DNA of 55,182 nucleotides. It comes from Acidobacteriota bacterium. GTDB lineage: Bacteria; Acidobacteriota; Vicinamibacteria; Vicinamibacterales; UBA2999. Each line of letters opens with the position of its first letter. Position 1 is the first letter of the stretch. The notes beneath the pieces were generated by a model. It ran no database searches and was not told where the DNA came from. It worked only from the letters and a program-made list of their open reading frames with translations. Position numbers and translations under genes: made by a program. Shown piece by piece: positions 1 through 7,397 of this stretch. The DNA is taken from positions 1-55,182 of the forward strand of contig CAUJDN010000091.1 in NCBI GenBank assembly GCA_963169195.1. Reading direction: 5' to 3'.

Positions 1-70
1 GGGCCGGCCGTGGTTCGCGCGGTGGGGGTGGGGCCCTGCGGTCCGACGCCCGGGGGGGGCGAGGCCCGGG

Positions 71-280
71 GGTTCGAAGCACGGGGGTTCGAAGCACGGA
101 GGTTCGAGGCACGGGGGTTCGAAGCACGGGGGTTCGAAGCACGGAGGTTCGAGGCACGGGAGTTCGAAGCACGGGGGTTCGAAGCACGGAGGTTCGAGGC
201 ACGGGGGTTCGAAGCACGGAGGTTCGAGGCACGGGGGTTCGAAGCACGGGGGGTCGAAGCGGGGAGGTTCGAGGGGTGGG
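71..280 (+). repeat. TTCGAA minisatellite array 1 (15-bp unit, 14 units)
   Basis: Fourteen head-to-tail units of GGTTCGAAGCACGGG with an exact 15-bp pitch start at 71. Three unit variants (ending GGG, ending GGA, and a TTCGAGG form) recur in the same order in units 1-3, 4-6 and 7-9. This gives a 45-bp higher-order repeat, as expected from unequal exchange or slippage. There are no unique spacers, so this is not a CRISPR array. Array 2 at 577-707 is the same family in inverted orientation. Confidence 0.95.
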
Positions 281-339
281 TGGCACGCTACGTGCCTTGT
301 GGGTCCGCCAAGGGAGCCAGGACCTACCCGGCACTCGTG

Positions 340-545
340 GTGTTTCAGCGATCGGCCAGTTGCGTCCATGCGCGGCTGCGCAGGATCCTCAAGACGCGCG
401 GCCACCTTCCCACGGATGAAGCCGCGACGAAGCTGATGTGGCTCGCGTGGCGGAACATCATCGCCCACTGGAAGCGCGGCGATCGCTCCTGGAAAATGGC
501 GATGCGGCAGTCTGCGATCCTCCACGAGGATCGGTTCCCGGGCTC
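340..545 (+). pseudogene. IS256-family (mutator-type) transposase C-terminal remnant
   Basis: About 68 codons resemble the conserved C-terminus of IS256/mutator transposases: a stretch containing RRILKTRGHLPTDEAATKL is followed by WRNI and then WKMAMRQSAILHEDRF. The DDE catalytic region, about 330 upstream residues, is absent and no stop codon follows. The open frame simply runs from one minisatellite array into the next. Only the tail of an insertion sequence survives, trapped between two inverted TTCGAA arrays, and it cannot encode an active enzyme. The assignment rests on remembered family motifs. I am fairly sure of the family but not of the exact edges. Confidence 0.65.
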
Positions 546-576
546 GCCGGCGTGGAATGCACGGGCGCATGAACTG

Positions 577-707
577 CTCGAACCTTCGTGCTTCGAACCC
601 CCGTGCTTCGAACCTCCGCGCTTCGAACCTCCGTGCTTCGAACCCCCGTGCTTCGAACCCCCGTGCTTCGAACCTCCGCGCTTCGAACCTCCGTGCTTCG
701 AACCCCC
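577..707 (-). repeat. TTCGAA minisatellite array 2 (15-bp unit, inverted)
   Basis: Eight good units (TTCGAA at 592, 607, 622 and so on to 697) and one degenerate unit at 577 repeat at 15 bp on the minus strand. The variants follow a four-unit, roughly 60-bp order that differs from array 1, so each array has been homogenised separately. The array begins four bases past the stop codon of the DUF2914 gene. With array 1 it forms a very large imperfect inverted repeat around the transposase remnant. Confidence 0.95.
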
Positions 708-711
708 GCGC

Positions 712-1914
712 TCACCTCACCTCGAAGCGCTTCTCGTCCAGCGTCTCGCCATCGGGACCGACGAGCGTGGCCACCCATGTTCCCGCGCCGAGACCGCTGA
801 CCGTCTGGCGGCTGAACGTACGGAAGCCCTCCGCCGGGTTAGCGCGGATTTGCCGACGGACGTCCTGCACCACGCGGCCGTCGAGGGTCCAGCGGTGGCG
901 GACGGTCATGTCGCGCGTCGCGCGCACGCGCGTGTAGTAGTAGACCGCGCCTCCGCTGACGGGGCTGGTGACCGCCGTGCAGGCCCACGGGTTCTGCGTG
1001 CGCGTCAGCGCCGAGCAGAGGCGCGCGTCGGTGACGCCGACGTCGTTCTCTCCCGGGGGACGGGATGCGGCGGGCGATGACGGTGCGGACGGCGGACCTC
1101 CTGCGGGAACGCCTTCGCGTGCCGAGGACGTCCCCGGTCGTGCAGGCACAGGCGCGGGCATGGCCTCGGGCGGCGGAGCTTCGGCGGCTGTGACAATCTC
1201 CGGGGAGGTGACGCCCGTCGAGCGTGGCGACGCCGACCGCCCCCACCACCACGCGGTGAGGGCAGCCAGGACAACCGTGGCCACCAGGTAGCCCGTGACG
1301 GCCGCGCGCGCGGACCGGCTCGCGCCGCTCGGGCCACGGCCCGCGGGCCGCGCGACGGGCGCCTTCACGGGCGGTGGCGCGAGCTCGAACGCGAGTTCGG
1401 GCGACGGGTCTGGCTGCCGCTCCCGTGCGGGTGCAGGGCGGGGCTTGCCCTGCAGTTGCATCAACGGCGGGGGCGCCGATGTGACATCCGGGACGACTGG
1501 CGCCGCCGGATGGGCGGGAAAGTCGCCCAGGGTTCCCCACACCGCCGGGTCGAACAGGGCGGCGTCCTCGCTGGCGTCGGGCAGCGCGTAAGTGGCGCTG
1601 AACGCATCGAGGTTGGCCCGGCTCACCTGGACAACCGGATCGTCGGGGCCCAGCGCGGCGGCTGCGACCGCGTGCGCCCGCCGGTAGCATTGCCCGGCCT
1701 CCGTCATGTGGCCGAGCTTCTCGAGCATCAGCGCAAGGTTGTTGAGGGTGGTCGCGACGTCCGGATGATCCGGGCCGAGGATGGACGTCTGGAGCTCGGC
1801 CACCTGCCGCAGCAGCGCGGCCGCCTTCGGGATGTCGCCATCGCCGGCCGCACGAGCAGCCGCGGCCGTGAGGGAGGGGAGTTCGAGCGCTTCCGGCATG
1901 CCAGACCCTCGCAC
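712..1914 (-). CDS. TPR-repeat membrane protein with C-terminal DUF2914 domain
   Basis: The 400-residue protein starts with tetratricopeptide-like helices of the LGPDHPDVATTLNNLA type (about residues 15-110), as in Kinesin-light-chain-like TPR proteins. A long Pro/Ala-rich linker, one transmembrane helix (about 203-227) and a C-terminal DUF2914 domain (about 295-400, with a CSALTRTQNPWAC core) follow. The architecture suggests a cytoplasmic TPR adaptor tethered to the membrane with DUF2914 on the outside. DUF2914 has no settled function but is typical of envelope proteins. Met1 and Met6 are both possible starts. The gene ends against minisatellite array 2, which may have replaced its native downstream sequence. 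The next gene is divergent. Confidence 0.8.
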   Translation of the reverse strand: MRGSGMPEALELPSLTAAAARAAGDGDIPKAAALLRQVAELQTSILGPDHPDVATTLNNLALMLEKLGHMTEAGQCYRRAHAVAAAALGPDDPVVQVSRANLDAFSATYALPDASEDAALFDPAVWGTLGDFPAHPAAPVVPDVTSAPPPLMQLQGKPRPAPARERQPDPSPELAFELAPPPVKAPVARPAGRGPSGASRSARAAVTGYLVATVVLAALTAWWWGRSASPRSTGVTSPEIVTAAEAPPPEAMPAPVPARPGTSSAREGVPAGGPPSAPSSPAASRPPGENDVGVTDARLCSALTRTQNPWACTAVTSPVSGGAVYYYTRVRATRDMTVRHRWTLDGRVVQDVRRQIRANPAEGFRTFSRQTVSGLGAGTWVATLVGPDGETLDEKRFEVR

Positions 1915-1997
1915 GGGCGAGCTCGGGGGAGTCGGCTCGACGTCCAGGGATCATTGTAACGGCGAAGGGCCCGCCGCGTACGTTGCATAATCGCCGG

Positions 1998-2144
1998 ATG
2001 CGGACGTTTCGCCAGCGGTCCACGTTCTGCCTGGTGCTCGTCGTGCCGGCCACCTCCAGCGTTGCTCCCGCGTGGGGCCAGTCCCAGGCGCGCATCGCTC
2101 CTGCGCCCGCCGGGGCCGAGGCGCCGCGACAGACCCTCCAGTGA
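1998..2144 (+). CDS. Small exported peptide or leader ORF upstream of the GT-C gene
   Basis: A 48-codon frame starts at ATG 1998 and encodes a basic N-terminus (MRTFRQRS), a hydrophobic stretch (FCLVLVVPA) and an alanine/proline-rich tail, so it looks like a signal peptide with a very short mature part. Its TGA overlaps the GTG at 2141 as GTGA, the coupling arrangement used repeatedly in this window. A CATAAT box lies six bases upstream. It may be a genuine small secreted peptide, a leader that couples translation to the GT-C gene, or the relic of a longer gene. I do not recognise a family. Confidence 0.4.
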   Translation: MRTFRQRSTFCLVLVVPATSSVAPAWGQSQARIAPAPAGAEAPRQTLQ

Positions 2145-4171
2145 CGTCCTCTGCCCGCGCGCGCGCGTGCCGTTGGCTGCTGGCGCTTGCCATTCTCGCC
2201 GTGGCGTGGGCCATCGCCATCGCCGCAACCGGCGGCTTCGTCCTTCGCCTGGGTGGTGTCCGCCTGTCGTCGCGGCGCTGGCAGGCGGCGGCGCTCGTCG
2301 CCCTCGTCAGCGCGGTCGCTGCCTGGGCGGCTTCGACGCCGGCCGAGCGATCCGCCGCGTACCGGCGTGTGCGCGACTGGCGGCACTGGCCGTGGTGGCT
2401 GGATGCCGCGTTCCTGATTGCTCTCGCCGGCATCGGCCTGCGGCTCGCGTTGTGGAGCGCCGGCCGACCGCTGTGGCTGGACGAGGAGATGATCGCCATC
2501 AACGTCCGCGGCCGCGGCTTCACCGGGCTGGGCGGCGCGCTGTGGCTCGGGCAGACCGCACCGCTTGGCTGGCTGCTCCTCGAGCGCGGGTTCTTCGTGC
2601 TGTTCGGTGGCGGCGAGTTGGCGCTTCGCGCGGCGCCGCTTGCGTTCGGCATCGGCACCATCGCCACCGCGCTGTGGGTGGGCGACCGCTGGATGAACCG
2701 CCTGGGCGCTGCGGTGCTGGCGGGCCTGTGCGCATTCGGTCCCTGGCTCATCTACAACAGCGTGGAGCTGAAGCCCTACTCGGCCGACGCCTTCTGGGGC
2801 TTCCTCCTGCCCGTTCTCGCCGCCTGGGCCCTCGACCCGTGTGCTTCGAACCCCCGTGCTTCGAACCCCCGTGCTTCGAACCCCCGTGCTTCGAACCCCC
2901 GTGCTTCGAACCTTCGTGCTTCGAACCTACGTGCTCCGAACCTTCGTGCTTCGAACCCCCGTGCTTCGAACCCCCGTGCTTCGAACCTTCGTGCTTCGAA
3001 CCCCCGTGCCACCCTCTGGTGGCTCGCCGCGTCCGCTGGCCACTGGTTCGCCAACGGGGCGCTGCTGGTGACCCCGGCGTGTGCGCTGGTGATCGGTCTC
3101 GTGACGTTGTCGCGCCACGGCTGGACAGCCGCGGTGCGCGTCGCGGCTCCCGGAGTGGTCTGGCTCGCGTCCTTCGGCCTTCACTACGTGTTGTCCATCC
3201 GCGAGGCGCTCGGCAGCGAGTTCCTGGCGGGGTACTGGGCATTCGCCATGCCGCCCGCGTCGGCGGGCGTCATGGAGCGGGTGGCCTGGCTGGGCAGCCG
3301 GTTCGAATCGCTGGCGGTGAACCCTGCGGGCAGCAGGCGGTGGACGCCGTTCTGGCTGCTGGCGGCGGGAGGCTTCGCGCTGACCTCACGCCCGGCGCTC
3401 GGGATGCTGCTGGCCGCTGTGCCGCTCTCCGCATTCGCGCTCGCGGCGCTTCGCATCGTGCCGCTGTTCGAGCGGTTGTCCATCTGGGTGCTGCCGGCGC
3501 TGTACCTTGGCATGGCGCTGCTGGCCAGTCGCGCGTTCGAGGCGATGGCGAGCGCCGCGGCGGACCGTCGATGGGCGAGATCCGGCGCCGGGGTGGTGGC
3601 CATCGCCGCTGCGCTGTGGGTGAGCACGGACATCGTGCGGGAAGGCGCGGCGTACCTGCGGGTGGACCTGCAGCGCTACGCTCGCGATGACAACCACCAG
3701 CTCGACGATCGTGCCGCCGTCCGGTGGCTGCTCGAGCGTCGGCGTCCCGGCGACGTCATTGTCACCACGCCTCTGGCCCTGCCCGCCATCTGGTGGTACG
3801 CCGACGCCCCGATGGGCGAGGGCACGGGCGATGGCAGCCGCCTCGCGGATGGCACTCCCATCCTGGTGACGGGCTTTGCGCCCGCGCAGGTGGAGTGCGG
3901 AGGCTACGAGCTACGCACGCCGCTGGCGCGGCACCAGCGCGCACTCGTCTACCTCGGGTTCAGGTTCGACGATGTGCCGAAGGACTTCGACGAGCGACTG
4001 CTGGCGGCGCTGGGAGAGCTCGGGCCCGTTGTCGCGGACGAGCGTTTCTCCGCCGCTGGCCGCGCCGTCATCGTGGATCTGACCAATGCCGGCGCGAGCC
4101 TCCGCTCCGCCGACGCGCCATCGTCGTTGCCGAAGGGGTGCCTGACGGTTGACGAAGCCCGCCGGTGGTGA
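2141..4171 (+). CDS. GT-C (GT39/ArnT-like) membrane glycosyltransferase with in-frame pentapeptide array
   Basis: The 676-residue polytopic protein has about a dozen hydrophobic segments. It carries the early periplasmic-loop acidic motif of GT-C enzymes (PLWLDEEMIA) and a later ELKPYSAD motif, both typical of GT39/PMT-like enzymes that use polyprenyl-phosphate sugars. Residues about 234-289 are an array of the pentapeptide NPRAS/NLRAS, encoded by eleven 15-bp TTCGAA minisatellite units, between two transmembrane helices. Because 15 is divisible by three, copy-number change preserves the frame. GTG 2141 is chosen because it overlaps the upstream TGA. ATG 2072 would add 23 non-hydrophobic residues. 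The acceptor and the donor sugar cannot be read from the sequence. Confidence 0.8.
   Translation: MTSSARARACRWLLALAILAVAWAIAIAATGGFVLRLGGVRLSSRRWQAAALVALVSAVAAWAASTPAERSAAYRRVRDWRHWPWWLDAAFLIALAGIGLRLALWSAGRPLWLDEEMIAINVRGRGFTGLGGALWLGQTAPLGWLLLERGFFVLFGGGELALRAAPLAFGIGTIATALWVGDRWMNRLGAAVLAGLCAFGPWLIYNSVELKPYSADAFWGFLLPVLAAWALDPCASNPRASNPRASNPRASNPRASNLRASNLRAPNLRASNPRASNPRASNLRASNPRATLWWLAASAGHWFANGALLVTPACALVIGLVTLSRHGWTAAVRVAAPGVVWLASFGLHYVLSIREALGSEFLAGYWAFAMPPASAGVMERVAWLGSRFESLAVNPAGSRRWTPFWLLAAGGFALTSRPALGMLLAAVPLSAFALAALRIVPLFERLSIWVLPALYLGMALLASRAFEAMASAAADRRWARSGAGVVAIAAALWVSTDIVREGAAYLRVDLQRYARDDNHQLDDRAAVRWLLERRRPGDVIVTTPLALPAIWWYADAPMGEGTGDGSRLADGTPILVTGFAPAQVECGGYELRTPLARHQRALVYLGFRFDDVPKDFDERLLAALGELGPVVADERFSAAGRAVIVDLTNAGASLRSADAPSSLPKGCLTVDEARRW
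2841..3005 (-). repeat. TTCGAA minisatellite array 3, inside a coding sequence (11 units)
   Basis: Eleven 15-bp units of GTGCTTCGAACCCCC (plus-strand reading) lie wholly inside the GT-C gene. Variants ending CCCCC, CCTTC and CCTAC are interspersed, and one unit has TCCGAA. Read in the gene's frame, each unit gives Ala-Ser-Asn-(Pro/Leu)-Arg. This is the same family as the arrays at 71, 577 and 20066. Confidence 0.95.
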
Positions 4172-4211
4172 ACGGAGAGAAGTGAACGCTGTCTTCACTT
4201 CTCTCATTCAC
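4168..4211. terminator. Hairpin between convergent genes
   Basis: GAGAGAAGTGAA (4175-4186) pairs perfectly with TTCACTTCTCTC (4194-4205) across a 7-base loop. Flanking GTGAA and TTCAC extend the stem with a small bulge. It sits at the stop codon of the GT-C gene, 50 bases from the end of the convergent DUF3494 gene, so it could terminate both. It has no T-tract. Repeated GTGAA/GAGAAG words suggest it is itself a dispersed repeat. Confidence 0.5.
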
Positions 4212-4261
4212 CGTGCGCTTCTCACTCTTCCCTTCAGGTCGCTGGCAGCGCCAGCGACCGG

Positions 4262-5878
4262 CTACGGCGCAATCGTGAACACGGTCTCGGCGATCGGCGT
4301 CAGCAGGTTGAGCGTTCCGGCTGCCGTGAGCGCCGAGAGCCACGTGTAGCGGCCCGCCGGCGCGCCCCGCGGGATGGTCACCTGCGCCAGGGCGCCCTGG
4401 AACGCGAACGGCACGAAGCCGCGCGCGACGGGCACCAGGCCCGGCACCAGGCCGCGACCGGTCCACGACAGCAGCTGCCCATTGGGCAGTTCCAGCACCA
4501 CGTAGGCGTCGGCTGTCGTGCGGGCAGCACCCGGATCCATCGACACCGACACGTCCACGACGCTGCCGGGGCCGAACTCGACATCGTTGACGTCGGTCGT
4601 CAGCGTCGTATCCGCAGGCGCGTGGAACTGGATGTTGCCGCGCGCGATGGGGCGCAGGGCCCGCGCCTCCAGGATCTCGCCGTTCGCGACGATCACGAGG
4701 CCCAGCCGATCGCGCGGGCGCCATCGGCGGTGGCTCTCGGAATCCGGCTGGCCGTCGCCATCCGCGTCGTCCTCGCCTTCGTCGTCGTCGCGGTGGCCCT
4801 CGCCGTTGTCCTCGACGAGCGCGCTGAACGTGCAGTCGGGCCGCGGGCACGTCCCGTTGAACCGCACGGTCTTCGCCGAACCGTCGTCGTTGACGGCGAC
4901 GACGTCGATGTCCGTGACGCGGCCGAAGATGTGCCCCCTGCGGCCGAATGCGGAGACGTGCCGGCGGTTCGAGTGGTTGAGGTACACGAAGCGGCCGCGC
5001 GCTTCGCCGCCGTCGGTGCCGGGCCGCGCGACGAATGCGAAGGTGGCACGCCCGCGACCGGAACGGTGGATGTCGGCCGAGTCGGGATCCGGCACCGAGA
5101 GCTGCCCGCCGCCCGTGACCTTGAACGCGTCACCGGGAGGGAACGCGTCGCCGACGCTGCAGGCCGCGACCTGGTTGTCCTCCATCGTCACGCCCCCATC
5201 GAGGGCCACGGCACGGCCGTCCAGGCTGGCGCCCGCCCCCAGCGTGATGTCGATCTGCGACAGGATGTTCCCGATGACAGCGGACGAGGCGCCGATGGTG
5301 GCGCTGGCGCCGCCCACCTGCCAGTGCACAAGCGATCCCGAGCACGCCGAGGTGATGTCCGGGGTCAGCACCTGCGCGCTCGCCTCGATCGTGAGCAGGC
5401 CGCCGATCTGGAACGTCCAGGGGCCGGCTCCGGTGAGGGTGAGGGTGAGCGTGCCCGTGAGAGGCGCGTCGCCGTCGAAGCAGTACACGCCGGGCCCGAG
5501 GGACAGGCCGCCCAGGTCCTGGCCGGTGAGATCGTTCGCGTCGGGGCAGGGGCGGGCGGCGAGATCCTCGAATGCCGCCGTGGCGTCGAGCAGCGCCTGC
5601 ACGGCGACGGCGTCGCCTTCGTGCACGTCGCTGGCTTCGTCCACCGTGCCCGGCGGGAAGCCCGTGACCGAGCCGCCGAGGCCCGCGCCTACATCGCCCG
5701 TCACCGTGGACGCGCCGGTGCCGGTGACCGTCGTCTGCCCCAGCACGGCGAAGCTTTCCGCCGAGCCCAGCGCGACGGGCTGTGCCGCGGCGGACGTGGC
5801 CGCGAACGCCAGGGACGCGACCGCCAGCGTCGCCGCGCCGAGGGTCGAGCGTCGAACGATCGGGTTCGAATCTGACAT
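4262..5878 (-). CDS. Secreted ice-binding-like (DUF3494) protein with calcium-type acidic loop
   Basis: The 538-residue exported protein has a signal peptide (residues 1-32, ending in AAAQP). A DUF3494 ice-binding-like beta-solenoid domain follows at about 33-240, starting LGSAESFAVLGQTTVTGTG and including the characteristic GDVG and GVYCF segments. A beta-rich domain of the TGGGQL/ARPG/RFVYLNH type (about 255-430) carries the acidic stretch DDDEGEDDADGDGQPD, which looks like a calcium-binding loop. A third beta domain (about 440-538) contains YVVLELPNGQ. DUF3494 proteins adhere to or inhibit ice, but the fold also serves as a surface adhesin, so the substrate is uncertain. The start is the Met preceded by a GAAGGGGGC Shine-Dalgarno rather than the longer frame. 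The genes on either side appear to be independent units. Confidence 0.8.
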   Translation of the reverse strand: MSDSNPIVRRSTLGAATLAVASLAFAATSAAAQPVALGSAESFAVLGQTTVTGTGASTVTGDVGAGLGGSVTGFPPGTVDEASDVHEGDAVAVQALLDATAAFEDLAARPCPDANDLTGQDLGGLSLGPGVYCFDGDAPLTGTLTLTLTGAGPWTFQIGGLLTIEASAQVLTPDITSACSGSLVHWQVGGASATIGASSAVIGNILSQIDITLGAGASLDGRAVALDGGVTMEDNQVAACSVGDAFPPGDAFKVTGGGQLSVPDPDSADIHRSGRGRATFAFVARPGTDGGEARGRFVYLNHSNRRHVSAFGRRGHIFGRVTDIDVVAVNDDGSAKTVRFNGTCPRPDCTFSALVEDNGEGHRDDDEGEDDADGDGQPDSESHRRWRPRDRLGLVIVANGEILEARALRPIARGNIQFHAPADTTLTTDVNDVEFGPGSVVDVSVSMDPGAARTTADAYVVLELPNGQLLSWTGRGLVPGLVPVARGFVPFAFQGALAQVTIPRGAPAGRYTWLSALTAAGTLNLLTPIAETVFTIAP

Positions 5879-5898
5879 GGAAGCCCCCTTCGAATCTG
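5865..5898. promoter_or_regulatory. Paired 10-bp direct repeat around the DUF3494 start codon
   Basis: TTCGAATCTG occurs at 5865-5874 and again at 5889-5898, a 24-bp pitch, with the ATG at 5876-5878 between the copies. Two identical boxes on roughly the same face of the helix would suit an operator, but chance or a minisatellite relic is also possible. Confidence 0.25.
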
Positions 5899-6092
5899 CA
5901 AGCCGGTTCGCTGTCCGTCCGCGCTCGTGCAGGGGATCACGGGCCGTCAGGCGGGGGGATGATGCGCGCCTGGGATCGTCCGGACTCGCAGAGCTTAGCA
6001 TGGGTGGGACGGCGTGGCGTCAAGGACCGCCGCGCGGTGCGCATCCATGTGCACGCGGTGCGCCGGCGGACGGCCCGGGCGGCGTCCAGCGC

Positions 6093-7307
6093 TCACCGGC
6101 GGTCGTCGATGTTGTCGATGGCCCAACGGACCGCGCGCCTGACCTCGGGGGACCGATCGTTGCGGGCCGCCTCCAGGGCGGACAGGGCCGAGAAGCTCTC
6201 GATCTCGCCGAGCGCCCATGCCGCGACCGTCCGGACGCTGTCGTCGGGATCGTGGAGCAACGGCGTCAGGCTCGCGACCGCGGCGGAGGACTCGATTTCG
6301 CCCAGCGCCCAGGCCGCCATTCGTCGCACGGCCGGGTCCTTGTCCTTCAACGCCGGCGCGACGACCCCGACCGCGTCGTCCGCTTCGATCTCGCCGAGCG
6401 CCCACAGCGCGGTGAGCCGTACATCGCGCACGGCATCGCCGACGAGCGGCGCGAGCGGCGCGACGGCCTCCCCGTCTTCGATCGCGCCGAGGGCCCAGGC
6501 CGCCATCTGCCGCGTTCTGCCGTCGGCATCGCCCAGCGCGCCCGCAAGGAGCGCGACGCCTTTGCCGGATTCGATTTCCCCGACGGCCCAGATCGCCATC
6601 TGCCGCACCTCGGGCGCGCGGTCTCGAAGCGCGCGGGCGAGCGGCGCCAGGCCCGCCTCGTCCTCGAGCTGCCCGAGCGCCCAGGCCGCACGACGCCGCA
6701 CGGCCGGGGCCTCGTCGTCCAGGGCGTTGCCAAGGGCGGTGATCGCGTCCGGGTGTTCCAGCTCGCCGAGGGCCCAGGCCGCCATCGCGCGGACGGCCGC
6801 GTCGCGGTCGCGGAGCGCCCCGGTCATCACGCTCGTCGTTCCTGGATCCTCGAGCGCGCCGAGGCCACGCAGGCCGGTCTCGCGCAGGCCGGCATCGGGA
6901 TCCTTCGCCAGCCGGACGAAGTCGGTGGCCGCCCACGCGGGCCGGGCGCGCGCCACCATGCGGGCGGCGATGTGCCGGACGCAGCGGCTCGAGTCCTTCA
7001 GCGCGCCCCGATACGCCTCGAGGACTCGCGCGTCCAGGTCGGCGCCGCCGCGCGTGCCGATCGCCGGCACGCGCACGCCTCGGCCCGCCCAGGGCATCGG
7101 AGCGGGCGTGGGCATCGGCATCGGCATGGGCACGGGCAGATCGCCGTCCCACCACCCGCCGCCGTTGGTGAGCGAACGCCCCGCGAGCTCGCACACCGAC
7201 GGATCCGCGGTGCGAAGCGAGGCCAGGAGCCGGATGACCGACTCGGCGTCCTGCAGGTCGGGTTGTTGGACGGCCAGCACGGCGGTCAGGAGAAGGGCAG
7301 TGGTCAT
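6093..7307 (-). CDS. Exported HEAT-repeat (PBS-lyase-like) protein
   Basis: The 404-residue protein has a short hydrophobic leader (MTTALLLTAVLAVQQ). After a glycine/proline/methionine-rich linker it carries about ten HEAT repeats with a strikingly regular consensus of VRRMAAWALGEIE followed by a D-x-x-V turn, about 31 residues each. Such alpha-solenoids are protein-binding scaffolds. No catalytic residues are visible. The start is Met 7307, with GGAG eight bases upstream. Near-identity between successive repeats implies recent duplication or homogenisation. It reads toward the DUF3494 gene but is separated from it by about 215 bases in which I see nothing. The partner is unknown. Confidence 0.8.
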   Translation of the reverse strand: MTTALLLTAVLAVQQPDLQDAESVIRLLASLRTADPSVCELAGRSLTNGGGWWDGDLPVPMPMPMPTPAPMPWAGRGVRVPAIGTRGGADLDARVLEAYRGALKDSSRCVRHIAARMVARARPAWAATDFVRLAKDPDAGLRETGLRGLGALEDPGTTSVMTGALRDRDAAVRAMAAWALGELEHPDAITALGNALDDEAPAVRRRAAWALGQLEDEAGLAPLARALRDRAPEVRQMAIWAVGEIESGKGVALLAGALGDADGRTRQMAAWALGAIEDGEAVAPLAPLVGDAVRDVRLTALWALGEIEADDAVGVVAPALKDKDPAVRRMAAWALGEIESSAAVASLTPLLHDPDDSVRTVAAWALGEIESFSALSALEAARNDRSPEVRRAVRWAIDNIDDRR

Positions 7308-7397
7308 GGTCGCTCCAGGGTTGACGTGCCCGGTTGGACGGGCCACCCGCGGGGAGCGTTGGAAGGCTGTTTCGTGCCGCGCTCGCGCCTCATCCGC

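Noticed and set aside
71..280. CRISPR array
   Set aside because: Units are contiguous 15-mers without spacers, and no cas genes are present.
557..937. Open frames made of LRT/SNP-type repeats across array 2
   Set aside because: They arise only because a 15-bp repeat has no stop in several frames. They have no start signal and no domain.
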